This document shows, in pieces, positions 17,518 to 27,154 of a stretch of 64,000 nucleotides of DNA. The translations under genes and the position numbers were made by a program. The notes beneath the pieces are model-generated. The model worked only from the letters and a program-made list of their open reading frames with translations. It ran no database searches and was not told the DNA's origin. This stretch comes from Marinobacter koreensis (GTDB lineage: Bacteria; Pseudomonadota; Gammaproteobacteria; Pseudomonadales; Oleiphilaceae), in NCBI RefSeq assembly GCF_023156285.1, contig NZ_JAKZAJ010000002.1:496001-560000 (forward strand), read 5' to 3'. Position 1 is the first letter of the stretch; each line of letters starts with the position of its first letter.

Positions 17518-17997
17518 TTATGCCGCCGCAGGCTTGCGGTACCCGGCCCCGCTACCGAGACGCTCGAGCAGGACATTATCCAGCGCGAATCGTCCGCCTC
17601 CCTGAATGGCCAGCGACAGACTCACTACAAACAGGGTCAGGGCATACTCATACCCATTGTTGGCCATGAACAGACCGTTCTGGATATGCACACTGAAGAT
17701 GGCAACCAGCATGGTAAAGGCCACGACCAGCGCCGCGGGCCGGGTCAGCAGGCCCAGGGCCAGCGCCAGGCCACCAAAGAACTCGGCACTGCCGGCCATC
17801 AGCGCCATCAGGTAGCCCGGTTCCAGACCAATGCTGGCCATCCACTGCCCGGTGCCTTCCAGGCCATAACCGCCAAACCAGGCAAACAGCTTCTGTGAAC
17901 CGTGAGCCGCCAGCGTCAGGCCGACCGGAACTCTCAGGACGAGTGCCGCCAAGCCGCCGCTGGAACCAAAAAGTGTTTGTGCAAACCGGGTATTCAT
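17518..17997 (-). CDS. DoxX-family membrane protein
   Basis: A 159-residue inner-membrane protein with four helices and the DoxX features RVPVGLTLAAHGSQKLF and GSAEFFGGLALALGLLTRPAAL. The start at 17997 has AAGGTGA upstream. It heads a two-gene unit with the ring-cleavage dioxygenase and is divergent from a LysR regulator. The biochemical role of DoxX proteins is uncertain; association with redox or thiol stress is reported for the family. Confidence 0.9.
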   Translation of the reverse strand: MNTRFAQTLFGSSGGLAALVLRVPVGLTLAAHGSQKLFAWFGGYGLEGTGQWMASIGLEPGYLMALMAGSAEFFGGLALALGLLTRPAALVVAFTMLVAIFSVHIQNGLFMANNGYEYALTLFVVSLSLAIQGGGRFALDNVLLERLGSGAGYRKPAAA

Positions 17998-18160
17998 AAG
18001 GGTCACCTTCAATCTTTCGCTGTTGGATGGTTCTGAAGCCCCGCTCCAGAAGATGGGACCACTTTACTATCCCCAAAACAAAAGACTAAGACGCCCATTG
18101 TTGGTTTATTAGCAACGTATAGTTGATAATCATCAAGGACGCCAAAACCAGGACAAGCTC

Positions 18161-19069
18161 ATGGATCGTATCGACGCCATGCGTGCCTTTGTCACCGTCG
18201 TGAACGAGGGCACCTTCACCCGCGCGGCTGACCGGCTGGAGATGTCACCGCAGCTGGTCAGCAAATATGTCTCCCAGCTTGAACAGCACCTGGGTGTACG
18301 CCTGCTGAACCGGACCACCCGAAAGCTCCACCTGACCGAAGCTGGCACCCGTTACCACCAGCGGGCCGGACAGGTGCTCAACGACATCGACGATCTGGAG
18401 AACCAGCTGGGCGACCTGCAGAGCGAGGCCAGAGGCCTGCTTCGCATCAGCGCGCCGGTCTCCTTTGCCATCCGCCACATGGCCCCGCTGCTGACCGGGT
18501 TCCAGAAGGCCCACCCGGCCGTGGATATCGACCTGCAACTGAACGACAGGAAGGTGGATATTGTCGAGGAAGGGTTCGATATTGCCCTGCGTATCGGCCA
18601 CCTGAAGAGCTCGTCCCTGATCGCCAAACGCATCGCCCCGGTGCGGCTGGTCACCTGTGCCTCACCGGCCTATCTGGCAGAGCACGGCACACCGCAGCGG
18701 CCGGAAGACCTCCGGGATCACCGTTATCTGCGCTACAGCTATATGGATCAGGATGCGACCGGACAGGTGCACCGGTGGCTGCAGGGGACGGAGACACATT
18801 CGGCTGGGGATATGGTCAGCAACAATGGCGATGTGCTGGTGGAGGCCGCCATTGCCGGAGCCGGCATCGCGGTCCAGCCCACGTTCATCGCCGGCTCCGC
18901 GATCCGGGAGGGCAGGTTACAGATCATCCTCCCCGATCACGAACCCGAACCGATGGCGTTATACGCGGTGTACGCGCACCGCCAGCTGCTGGCCAGCAAG
19001 GTGCGCAGTTTTGTCGACTTTCTCGACGGCTATTTCGGGGAACCACCCTACTGGGACCGGTTCGACTGA
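18161..19069 (+). CDS. LysR-family transcriptional regulator
   Basis: A 302-residue protein with an N-terminal winged helix (AMRAFVTVVNEGTFTRAADRL, about 6-65) and a periplasmic-binding-protein-like effector domain (about 90-300). It is divergent from doxX across 163 bases, the usual LysR arrangement, so the doxX/dioxygenase unit is the expected target. Confidence 0.93.
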   Translation: MDRIDAMRAFVTVVNEGTFTRAADRLEMSPQLVSKYVSQLEQHLGVRLLNRTTRKLHLTEAGTRYHQRAGQVLNDIDDLENQLGDLQSEARGLLRISAPVSFAIRHMAPLLTGFQKAHPAVDIDLQLNDRKVDIVEEGFDIALRIGHLKSSSLIAKRIAPVRLVTCASPAYLAEHGTPQRPEDLRDHRYLRYSYMDQDATGQVHRWLQGTETHSAGDMVSNNGDVLVEAAIAGAGIAVQPTFIAGSAIREGRLQIILPDHEPEPMALYAVYAHRQLLASKVRSFVDFLDGYFGEPPYWDRFD

Positions 19070-19078
19070 GACCGCGTC

Positions 19079-21274
19079 TCAACCCTCGGACAGGCCTGCC
19101 GCCCGCGCCCGGGCCGCGTGCAGCTTCTTGTAGCTCTCCACCAGCCGCAGGTGCTTGTCCAGCCCTTCCAGCTGGGTATTGGTCGGTGTCAGGCCATGGA
19201 AGCGCACGGTACCCTCGACGGAACCGACCACCGCGTCCATGGTGTCGTCGCCGAACATACGGCGGAAATTGACGATGTAGTCGTCCAGCTCCAGCTCTTC
19301 ATCCAGCGTGACTTCCAGTACCGCCTGCATGGCCTGGTAGAACAGGCCCCGTTCCACCGTGTTGTCGTTGAACTGCAGGAACATCTCGACGAATTCCAGC
19401 GCTTCCTCGTGCCAGCCCAGAGCCAGGCAGATCAGCAGCTTCAGCTCCAGGATGGTCAGCTGCCCCCAGACGGTGTTCTCGTCGAATTCCACCCCGATCA
19501 GGGTGATGATCGTCATGTAGTTGTCGAGCTGGCTGGCCTCCAGACGCTCCGCCAGGTCCGCCAGCTGCTCATCACTCAGGGCATGCAGGTTGAGGATGTC
19601 TTCCCGGTAGTCCAGGGCCATGTTGGTGTTGTCCCAGATCAGATCCTCCACCGGGTAGACCTCGGAATACCCGGGCACCAGGATGCGGCAGGTGGGTGCG
19701 CCCAGGTCCTCGTGGACCGCCACATACACCTCCTTGCCCAGTTCCTCGAGGATGCCGAGAAGATGCGCCGCCTCCTCCTCGTTGGTGCCGGAGAAGTTCC
19801 AGTCACTGAACTCGATGTCCGACTTCGCGCTGAAGAACCGCCAGGACACCACACCGGTGGAGTCGATGAAGTGCTCGACGAAATTGTTGGGCTCGGCCAC
19901 GGCCAGGCTGTTGAACGTGGGGGGTGGCACGTCGTTCAGCCCTTCAAAGCTGCGGCCCTGCATCAGCTCGGTGAGGCTGCGCTCCAGGGCCACGTGGAAA
20001 CTCGGATGGGCACCGAACGAGGCAAACACGCCACCGGTTTTCGGGTTCATCAGGGTCACGCACATCACCGGGAACCGGCCGCCCAGGGAGGCATCTTTCA
20101 CGAGGATCGGGAAGCCCTGTTGTTCCAGGGCCTCGATGCCTTCCACGATCTCCGGATACCGTTCTAGTACATGGCGGGGTACGTCCGGAAGCGCGATTTC
20201 CTGTTCGATGATCTGCTTCTTCACCGCCCGCTCGAAGATTTCCGAGAGGCACTGCACCTTGGCTTCAGCCAGGGTGTTGCCGGCGCTCATGCCGTTGCTC
20301 AGAAACAGGTTTTCCACCAGGTTGGAGGGGAAATACACCACCTCGCCGTCGGACTGGCGTACGTAGGGCAAGGCGCAGATGCCGCGATCCACCCGGCCGG
20401 AATTGGTGTCGATCAGGTTGGAGCCACGCAGCTCCCCCTCCGGGTTGTAGATGGCCAGACAGTGATCATCCAGGATGCCCTCGGGCAACTCGTCCTCCGG
20501 CCCCGGCTGGAACCATTTCTCATCCGGGTAGTGGACGAACTCGGCATGGGCGATTTCTTCCCCGAAATACTGATCGTTGTAGAAGAAGTTGCAGTTGAGC
20601 CGCTCGATGAATTCGCCCAGCGCCGAACACAGGGCGCTTTCCTTGGTGGCGCCCTTGCCGTTGGTAAAGCACATGGGTGAGGCAGCATCCCGGATGTGCA
20701 GCGACCACACGTGGGGCACGATGTTGCGCCAGGAAGCGATCTCGATCTTCATGCCCAGCTCCCGCAGGATGCCGGTCATCTTGGCGATGGTCTGCTCCAG
20801 CGGCGCATCCTTGCCCTCAATGAAGGTGTGGTGCTCGCTGTCCGGCTCTACCATGAGCAGCGCCTGGGCATCCTCATCCAGATTCTCCACCGTCTCGATC
20901 TCGAACGTCGGGCCGGTCTGCACCACCTTCTTCACCGTGCAGCGCTCGATCGACCGCAGGATACCCTGCCGGTCCTTCTCGGACAGATCCTCCGGCAGTT
21001 CCACCTGGATCTTGAAAATCTGGTTGTACCGGTCCTCCGGATCAACGATGTTGTTCTGCGACAGCCGGATATTGTCGGTGGGAATATTCCGCGCCAGGCA
21101 ATACACTCGCACAAAGTAGGCGGCACAGAGCGCCGAGGATGCCAGGAAGTAGTCGAAAGGACTCGGTGCCGAGCCATCGCCCTTGTACCGGATGGGCTGG
21201 TCGGTGACGACGGTGAAGTCGTCGAATTTGGCCTCAAGGCGGAGGTTGTCGAGAAAATTGACTTTGATTTCCAT
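19079..21274 (-). CDS. OsmC-YcaO fusion protein
   Basis: A 731-residue protein. Residues 1-135 form an OsmC/Ohr-like domain with two cysteine regions (SSALCAAYF and IERCTVKKV). Residues about 160-590 form a YcaO domain with the ATP-binding acidic residues (ALGEFIERL, LSEIFERAV). A helical C-terminal tail (590-731) follows. E. coli YcaO has a role in RimO-dependent beta-methylthiolation of ribosomal protein S12. YcaO enzymes activate amide backbones with ATP. The N-terminal OsmC domain could supply thiol chemistry, which is inference. No precursor peptide or dehydrogenase gene is nearby, so an azoline natural-product cluster is unlikely. Confidence 0.92.
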   Translation of the reverse strand: MEIKVNFLDNLRLEAKFDDFTVVTDQPIRYKGDGSAPSPFDYFLASSALCAAYFVRVYCLARNIPTDNIRLSQNNIVDPEDRYNQIFKIQVELPEDLSEKDRQGILRSIERCTVKKVVQTGPTFEIETVENLDEDAQALLMVEPDSEHHTFIEGKDAPLEQTIAKMTGILRELGMKIEIASWRNIVPHVWSLHIRDAASPMCFTNGKGATKESALCSALGEFIERLNCNFFYNDQYFGEEIAHAEFVHYPDEKWFQPGPEDELPEGILDDHCLAIYNPEGELRGSNLIDTNSGRVDRGICALPYVRQSDGEVVYFPSNLVENLFLSNGMSAGNTLAEAKVQCLSEIFERAVKKQIIEQEIALPDVPRHVLERYPEIVEGIEALEQQGFPILVKDASLGGRFPVMCVTLMNPKTGGVFASFGAHPSFHVALERSLTELMQGRSFEGLNDVPPPTFNSLAVAEPNNFVEHFIDSTGVVSWRFFSAKSDIEFSDWNFSGTNEEEAAHLLGILEELGKEVYVAVHEDLGAPTCRILVPGYSEVYPVEDLIWDNTNMALDYREDILNLHALSDEQLADLAERLEASQLDNYMTIITLIGVEFDENTVWGQLTILELKLLICLALGWHEEALEFVEMFLQFNDNTVERGLFYQAMQAVLEVTLDEELELDDYIVNFRRMFGDDTMDAVVGSVEGTVRFHGLTPTNTQLEGLDKHLRLVESYKKLHAARARAAGLSEG

Positions 21275-21450
21275 AGCGGGAGCACCAGGCTTGGAGAATT
21301 TCGGCGAGCCATCAGGCTGAAACCCGCCATTATCCAGTTTTTACCGGGCTTCGTCTCTCCGTATTACTGCGGTAACCGGGAGACACAGCAAACTTTTTGC
21401 AGCGGCTTTCGTATTCCTGCTGCTACACCCATCAACGAGGAGAAACAGGC

Positions 21451-21822
21451 ATGATCGGATACGTCACCATCGGCGTGAGTGATATGGAACGGGCGAAAGC
21501 CTTCTACAGCGACCTGCTGGGCGACCTGGGCGCGAAAGTGCTGCTGGATATGGGGCGCATCGCCTTCATCGGCAAGAGCATGCGTGAACCCATGCTCGCG
21601 GTATGCACCCCCTTCAACGAAGAGCCCAACCACCCGGGCAACGGCAACATGCTGGCCATTCATCCCGGCTCCAAAGAAGCTGTGGATGCCCACTACAAAA
21701 AGGCCATCGATCTGGGCGCCACCTGTGACGGCGAACCGGGTCAGCGCATCCCGAACCAGTTCTATGGCGCCTACGTGAAAGACCCGGACGGCAACAAACT
21801 GGCGTTTTTCTACTTCGGCTGA
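21451..21822 (+). CDS. VOC-family (glyoxalase-like) protein
   Basis: A 123-residue vicinal-oxygen-chelate protein with the beta-alpha-beta pattern MIGYVTIGVSDMERAKAFY and the C-terminal strand YVKDPDGNKLAFFYFG, typical of glyoxalase/bleomycin-resistance relatives. The start at 21451 has GAGGAG upstream. It is divergent from the OsmC-YcaO gene. The substrate is unknown. Confidence 0.9.
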   Translation: MIGYVTIGVSDMERAKAFYSDLLGDLGAKVLLDMGRIAFIGKSMREPMLAVCTPFNEEPNHPGNGNMLAIHPGSKEAVDAHYKKAIDLGATCDGEPGQRIPNQFYGAYVKDPDGNKLAFFYFG

Positions 21823-21852
21823 GCCCCTACAAAGCCAATCAGTAGGCGCTGA

Positions 21853-22599
21853 TCAACCCGCCACCTGTGGTGAAAACCGACGGTCCCAGGTTCGCTCCAG
21901 CGCCTCGAACAGACTGTCGGTGGTCAGTGCCAACAGGCCTATCAGGATCGCCCCCTGCAGCACATACGCGGTGTTGCCATTGACCAGCCCGGCAATGACC
22001 GGATCGCCCAGCGTGCGGGCACCAATGGTGGAGCCGATGGCTGCGGTGGCGATGTTGATGGTGACGGAGGTGCGAATACCCGCCAGAATCACCCTGCCCG
22101 CCAGGGGAAGTTCCGCCCGCACCAGCACCTGCAGCGGTGACATGCCCATTCCCCGAGCCGCCTCTTTCACGGCAGGATTGATACTCTCCAGTCCCGCCAG
22201 GGTATTCCGCAGGATTGGCAACAGGCCATAGAGCATCAGCGCCACCAGGATCGGCGCTTCGCCGAAACCCAGGACCGGCACTGCCAGCGCCAGCACGGCC
22301 ACCGGCGGGAACGTCTGGCCAATGGACGCGATCTGGCTGACCAGCGGCAGGAAATCCCGCCCCGAGGGACGCGTGGCAAAAATACCGCCGGCCACGGCGG
22401 CCAGGGTGCCAGCCGCCGCCGATACGATCACCAGAAACACATGGTTCTGCAGGAGAAACAGAAAGCTCTCGCGCTCATAGATCACCTGCTGTTTGTCCGG
22501 CTGTATCCAGTGAAACAGTGGCTCCAGCGCAGGCATGCCGGTGCTCAACCCAATCAGGAGAACGGCCAGCAGGACGGGGGGCAACCAGAGCCGCATCAC
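21853..22599 (-). CDS. yehW: Osmoprotectant ABC transporter permease, YehW-like
   Basis: A 248-residue permease with about six helices and the binding-protein-dependent transport motif (EAARGMGMSPLQVLVRAELPLA). It is last in a four-gene operon whose order (binding protein, permease, ATPase, permease) matches E. coli yehZYXW. Its start overlaps the end of the ATPase gene by 4 bases. It probably imports glycine betaine or related solutes. Confidence 0.88.
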   Translation of the reverse strand: MMRLWLPPVLLAVLLIGLSTGMPALEPLFHWIQPDKQQVIYERESFLFLLQNHVFLVIVSAAAGTLAAVAGGIFATRPSGRDFLPLVSQIASIGQTFPPVAVLALAVPVLGFGEAPILVALMLYGLLPILRNTLAGLESINPAVKEAARGMGMSPLQVLVRAELPLAGRVILAGIRTSVTINIATAAIGSTIGARTLGDPVIAGLVNGNTAYVLQGAILIGLLALTTDSLFEALERTWDRRFSPQVAG

Positions 22600-23543
22600 G
22601 CGCCTTCCCGGACAATGCGTTCGCGGGTGATCACACCGGTCTCTTCGCCCCGGCTATTGAAGACGGGCACCTGCGGAGTGTCCTGCCAGAGCATGACCGA
22701 CAGCGCCAGACGCAGGCTGTCTTCCTCCCTGAGTCCCTCTGTTCCGGGTTCCGGACGTTTTGGCGCCGGATGCGCCTGCATCAGCTCACGCACCGTTCGC
22801 AGACCCATCAGTTTCAGGCCCCGATCCTGTTTGCCAACCAGATTCTCGACAAACTCGGTCGCGGGGCGCCGGAGGATGTTCTCCGGGGTGTCGTGCTGGA
22901 TAATCCGCCCCTGGTCCATCACGGCGATGCGGGTCGCCAGTTTCAGGGCCTCGTCAATATCGTGGGTGACAAACACGGTGGTTTTACGCACCTGCTTCTG
23001 GATGCGCAGCATCTCCAGCTGGAGGTTCTCCCGGGTGATCGCATCCAGCGCGCCGAAGGGTTCGTCCATCAGCAGGATGTTCGGATCCGCCGCCAGCGCC
23101 CTGGCTACTCCAACCCGCTGCGCCTGGCCACCGGACAGTTGCTGGGGATATTTGTTGGCGTGGGTGGACGGGTCCAGGTCCAGCAGGGTCATCAGCTCGT
23201 GGACCCGGGCGTCGATGCGCTCCCGGGGCCACTTCAGCAACTGCGGCACCATGGCGATGTTGCGGGCCACCGTCCAGTGGGGAAACAGCCCCGTGCCCTG
23301 GATCACGTAGCCCATGTTGAGCCGGAGCTGCTCCGGATTCATGGTGCCGATGTCTTCCCCGTCCACCAGGATTTCACCGTCGGTTCGGGGCAACAGGCGG
23401 TTGATCATCCGCAGGGTGGTGGATTTTCCGCAGCCGGAACTGCCCACCAGCACGCAGACCTCGCCGGTCTCGATGGTCAGGTCGATGTTATCCACCGCGA
23501 CGGCGTTTCCGAAGCGACGGGTGACATGTTTGAGTTCGATCAT
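22596..23543 (-). CDS. yehX: Osmoprotectant ABC transporter ATPase, YehX-like
   Basis: A 315-residue ATP-binding subunit with Walker A (GSSGCGKSTT), signature (LSGGQAQRVG), Walker B (ILLMDEPFGALD) and H-loop (TVFVTHDIDEA). A shortened C-terminal CBS-like region (LMGLRTVRELMQ and VPVFNSRGEETGVI) follows, as in OpuCA-type ATPases, where CBS domains sense ionic strength. It is coupled to the following permease by a 4-base overlap. Confidence 0.92.
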   Translation of the reverse strand: MIELKHVTRRFGNAVAVDNIDLTIETGEVCVLVGSSGCGKSTTLRMINRLLPRTDGEILVDGEDIGTMNPEQLRLNMGYVIQGTGLFPHWTVARNIAMVPQLLKWPRERIDARVHELMTLLDLDPSTHANKYPQQLSGGQAQRVGVARALAADPNILLMDEPFGALDAITRENLQLEMLRIQKQVRKTTVFVTHDIDEALKLATRIAVMDQGRIIQHDTPENILRRPATEFVENLVGKQDRGLKLMGLRTVRELMQAHPAPKRPEPGTEGLREEDSLRLALSVMLWQDTPQVPVFNSRGEETGVITRERIVREGA

Positions 23544-23564
23544 CCGGACAATTCCTTTTCCCAG

Positions 23565-24722
23565 TCAGACACGGGCGGCGGCGGGCCTGAAACTGGCCGC
23601 AAGCATTGTGAGTAAGGCGTCGGCCAGCAGGGCGAGTACGATGGTCGGCAAGGCCCCGAGCAGAACCAGATCCATGGCCGCCTGACCCAGGCCCTGGAAA
23701 ATAAAACTGCCAAAACCACCGGCACCGATCAGTGCCGCGACCGCGGTCAGGCCGATCGCCTGGATGGTGGTAATGCGCACCCCCTCGATAATAACCGGCA
23801 GCGCCAGCGGTAATTTGAGTTTGAAGAACAGCTGCCGTTCATTCATGCCCATCCCGCGACCGGCATCGGCCAGCTCTTCAGGCACCTCCGTCAGAGCGAC
23901 AAAGGTGTTGCGAACCATCGGCAGGAGGCTGTAGGCGATCAGTGCCAGCAGTGCCGGCGCCCAGCCAATTCCCCGGATACCCAGGGACTCCAGCGCCGGA
24001 AAGGCTGCCACCAGCGCGCTGAGCGGTGCAATCAGCAAGCCGAATACGGCCAGGCTGGGAATGGTTTGCAGAAAGCTCACCAGGCCGAGAATGGGCCGCT
24101 GCCAGGCGGGGCTTCGCATCATTTTCAGGGCCAGGCCAAATGCCAGAACCGCACTGATGGTCACCGCCCCGAACGCCAGCGTCAGGTGGGTCCAGAGCGC
24201 CTGTTCGAACTTGGCCGGCCGCGCGTTGAATTCCCGCACCAGCGACAGACTCTCAAGCCCGTCGCTCTGCAGGAACACCACCCAGCTACTGCCAATCACC
24301 ACCACGAGCAGGAGCTGCAGGCCGCGACGGCGCCCGAGCTGCCCGACCACTTCAATCAGCATCAGGGAAAGCAGGAACAACAGGCACCAGAAACCCGCAC
24401 CAACGGACGACCGCGCGTAGGGAGAGTCTTCCGGAAGATGTCGGCTCGCAAATACCTCCAGGAGCAGCGGCAACAACGCCAGCGACAGACCGATCAGGGC
24501 CAACAGCAACAGGTATCGGCCACGCACCCTCAGGACGGCGAGCAGAATCGCCCCTGCCAGCGCCGACGTGACCAGTGCCGCACCGCCCCAGCCAACGGCC
24601 GAGACCAGGCCATGGCCCGTGCCGGGCACGATCCGGTTCGGCTGAATGGCGCCAAGATCCAGCAGCCAGACCAGCGCCAGGGCCAGCAGCCCCAACGCCG
24701 CAATCACACGGTTAACAGACAA
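23565..24722 (-). CDS. yehY: Osmoprotectant ABC transporter permease with N-terminal extension, YehY-like
   Basis: A 385-residue permease. The first 170 residues form extra membrane helices, followed by a standard binding-protein-dependent permease domain (ADAGRGMGMNERQLFFKLKLPLA). The length and extension match YehY. It starts 3 bases after the binding-protein gene ends, so the two are coupled. Confidence 0.9.
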   Translation of the reverse strand: MSVNRVIAALGLLALALVWLLDLGAIQPNRIVPGTGHGLVSAVGWGGAALVTSALAGAILLAVLRVRGRYLLLLALIGLSLALLPLLLEVFASRHLPEDSPYARSSVGAGFWCLLFLLSLMLIEVVGQLGRRRGLQLLLVVVIGSSWVVFLQSDGLESLSLVREFNARPAKFEQALWTHLTLAFGAVTISAVLAFGLALKMMRSPAWQRPILGLVSFLQTIPSLAVFGLLIAPLSALVAAFPALESLGIRGIGWAPALLALIAYSLLPMVRNTFVALTEVPEELADAGRGMGMNERQLFFKLKLPLALPVIIEGVRITTIQAIGLTAVAALIGAGGFGSFIFQGLGQAAMDLVLLGALPTIVLALLADALLTMLAASFRPAAARV

Positions 24723-24725
24723 ACC

Positions 24726-25649
24726 TCAGTCCTGGCTCAGGGAGTCCAGGTAATCCCGTGCCACCTTCTTTGCAGGCACCCCGTTCACCGCCACCTGACC
24801 GTTCAGGCGCTGGAGGGTTTCCAGATCCAGGGATTCGAAGATCGGCTTCAGGACATCGCGGATCGCCGGATAGGCATTCAGCACTTCGGCACGAACAATC
24901 GGGGTCGGCTGGTAGACCGGCTGAACGCCCTTCGTGTCCGTCATCACCTTGAGATCCAGCGCGTCCAGACCACCATCGGTACCATAGGTCATGGCCCCGT
25001 TGACGTCGTTGTTGTTCAGGGCAGCCGCCCGGAGGGTCGCGGCGGTGTTACCCCCGGAAAGAATCAGCAGCTGGTCAGAGTCCAGCTTGAAACCATAGGC
25101 CTTCTGGAAGGCAGGCAAGGCGCTGGGCGATTCGACAAATTCGGAACTGGCGGCAAACTTGAAGGCACCACCGCCATTGATGTACTTCGCCAGATCTTCC
25201 AGGGTCTTCAGGCCCTGATCCCGCGCCAGATCGCCCCGCACACTCATGGCCCAGGTGTTGTTGGCTTGTGCGGGTGTCAGCCAGACGATGTTGTTGGCTT
25301 CCCGATCCAGCTGGGCGGCCTGCTTGTAGGCCTTGTCCGCGTCTTTCCAGAGATCCCGGTCCGCCTGGTCGAAAAAGAACGCCGCATTGCCGGTGTATTC
25401 CGGGTAGATATCGATTTCACCGGCCTTGATGGCGTTGCGCACAATGCTCGTGCCGCCCAGCTGCAGGCGATTCTCGACCGGAATTCCGGCGTCCTCCAGC
25501 GATTGCAGAACCATCTGGCCCAGCACGGCGCCTTCGGTATCAATCTTCGACGACACCACCACGGGATCGGCGGCCATCGCCGGCGCGGTGATCAGCATAG
25601 CGGTTAGTGCCGCAGCGCGGCGAAAGCGGGAGATAAGGGACACAGCCAT
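24726..25649 (-). CDS. osmF: Osmoprotectant-binding protein, OsmF/YehZ-like
   Basis: A 307-residue periplasmic protein with a signal peptide ending MAA-DPVVV and a type II binding-protein fold of the ProX/OpuAC family (VVSSKIDTEGAVLGQMVLQSL, GEIDIYPEYTGNAAFF). It is first in the four-gene operon. The start at 25649 is chosen for the signal peptide. It captures a quaternary-amine or similar compatible solute; E. coli YehZ binds glycine betaine with low affinity, so the true ligand remains open. Confidence 0.9.
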   Translation of the reverse strand: MAVSLISRFRRAAALTAMLITAPAMAADPVVVSSKIDTEGAVLGQMVLQSLEDAGIPVENRLQLGGTSIVRNAIKAGEIDIYPEYTGNAAFFFDQADRDLWKDADKAYKQAAQLDREANNIVWLTPAQANNTWAMSVRGDLARDQGLKTLEDLAKYINGGGAFKFAASSEFVESPSALPAFQKAYGFKLDSDQLLILSGGNTAATLRAAALNNNDVNGAMTYGTDGGLDALDLKVMTDTKGVQPVYQPTPIVRAEVLNAYPAIRDVLKPIFESLDLETLQRLNGQVAVNGVPAKKVARDYLDSLSQD

Positions 25650-25826
25650 TCCTCTTCGTTGTTTGAATGAATTTGGCAATCGAAGGGGGCCGCAATCCTC
25701 GCGGCCGATCACTTTTAGTCTATGGCACGCACATACGAAGGCAAGGCCGGATTGGTCTTCGATGCGTGAGCCCCGAGCACCCGATCGTTTATCATGGCAT
25801 CAACGTTGAACCACGAGGATTCCCCG

Positions 25827-26630
25827 ATGGCAAACCTGCCCCAGCTTTCCGATGCCCTGCTTACCCTGGAAGACCGGGTCGCGGTCCTGACCCTGAACCG
25901 ACATGACCTGCGCAACGCCCTCACCGGCTCAAACCTGATCGATGACCTCGTCGCCACGGCAGACTGGGTCAACCACTGCGACGACGTCTCGGTGCTGGTC
26001 ATCACCGGGGCAGGTTCGGCGTTCAGCGCCGGCGGTAACATCCGCGACATGGCGGACCGCAGCGGCGATTTTGCCGGCGATCCGGCGGAGTGTGCCGAGC
26101 GGTACCGCAAGGGCATCCAGCGCATCCCGCTGGCCATGCAGGCAATTGAAGTGCCGGTGATTGCCGCAGTGAATGGCCCGGCCATTGGCGCCGGCTTTGA
26201 TCTGGCCAACATGGCGGACATCCGGATCGCCGCAGACACGGCCAAATTCGGCGAGACGTTCCTGAACCTGGGGATCATCCCGGGGGATGGCGGTGCCTGG
26301 TTCATGCAGCGCCTGATCGGTTATCAACGGGCCTTCGAACTGACCCTGACCGGACGCGTTGTCGATGCCGCCGAGGCGAAAGACCTGGGCATTGTGATGG
26401 ACATGGTCCCGGCGGACGAGCTGATGCCAAAGGCACTGGCCATGGCCACCAAAATGGCCAGCCAGCCACCGAAGGCGACCCGCCTCACCAAACGCCTGAT
26501 GAAGATGGCACAACGCATGGAGCTGAAGGACTTCCTGGACCTGTGTGCGTGCTTCCAGGGCATGAGCCACAACGAGCCGGAGCATCTGGAAGCGGTGCAG
26601 AAGATGCTGGCCAGCATGGCCCGGAAGTAA
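25827..26630 (+). CDS. Crotonase/enoyl-CoA hydratase-family protein
   Basis: A 267-residue protein with oxyanion-hole segments AGSAFSAGGNIRDM and NGPAIGAGFDLANMADIRIA, and the region FGETFLNLGIIPGDGGAWFM, where a glutamate and an aspartate take catalytic positions. The start at 25827 has GAGG upstream. It is probably a hydratase or isomerase in fatty-acid or amino-acid breakdown. No dehydrogenase or thiolase adjoins it, so the pathway is open. Confidence 0.9.
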   Translation: MANLPQLSDALLTLEDRVAVLTLNRHDLRNALTGSNLIDDLVATADWVNHCDDVSVLVITGAGSAFSAGGNIRDMADRSGDFAGDPAECAERYRKGIQRIPLAMQAIEVPVIAAVNGPAIGAGFDLANMADIRIAADTAKFGETFLNLGIIPGDGGAWFMQRLIGYQRAFELTLTGRVVDAAEAKDLGIVMDMVPADELMPKALAMATKMASQPPKATRLTKRLMKMAQRMELKDFLDLCACFQGMSHNEPEHLEAVQKMLASMARK

Positions 26631-26636
26631 CCGGGC

Positions 26637-27119
26637 TCAGATTTTCCGGCCGGCGGTCGGTTCGACCACATTCTCCAGATCCACCAGGTTCCAGGGCATC
26701 CCGACGTTCCTGTAGATCCGCTTCTGCAGCCTGGGATAATCCGCCACGTCGTGATCGGCTCTCTGGCCGACCACGATGCACCGGAGGGTGCTGTCGCCGG
26801 TATTCTTCAATGCATGGGCCTCGCCGCCGGTCCGATAGCCGATGAAATCCCCGGCCGACACCGCCACTGTCTGGTCACCAATCGTGGCCTCCGCCGTGCC
26901 CTCCAGAATGTAGACGCACTCTTCCTCGTGGTAATGCACGTGCAATTCCGTGGTTTCCCGGCCGGGCGCCACCTCGATGATGTGAAAGCCGATCCGGTTC
27001 AGCCCCGTCAGGTCCCCCAGGGACTTGTTGCGACGCTGGGCATTCTCGTTGAGAAAATGCGTCTTCTCGACGCCCTCGAAATCCTCGATTTCCTGGCGGG
27101 TAACGATGTATCTGTCCAT
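26637..27119 (-). CDS. Cupin-domain protein
   Basis: A 160-residue single-domain cupin. The metal-binding motif is visible as HVHYHEEECVYILEG, with the second motif near ALKNTGDSTLRCIVVG. The C-terminal tail mentions no further domain. It lies 35 bases downstream of an APC permease gene in the same direction. An enzymatic or sugar-binding role cannot be chosen from sequence. Confidence 0.87.
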   Translation of the reverse strand: MDRYIVTRQEIEDFEGVEKTHFLNENAQRRNKSLGDLTGLNRIGFHIIEVAPGRETTELHVHYHEEECVYILEGTAEATIGDQTVAVSAGDFIGYRTGGEAHALKNTGDSTLRCIVVGQRADHDVADYPRLQKRIYRNVGMPWNLVDLENVVEPTAGRKI

Positions 27120-27154
27120 CCACGGGCTCCTTGTTCTGGATTGAACGGTGTCTT

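Noticed and set aside
19079-21274. YcaO azoline peptide biosynthesis cluster
   Set aside because: No precursor peptide, dehydrogenase or exporter gene is adjacent; the OsmC fusion points to the E. coli-type YcaO group.
24066-25607. 513-codon frame antisense to the osmoprotectant operon
   Set aside because: Gln/Arg-rich shadow of two well-supported genes.
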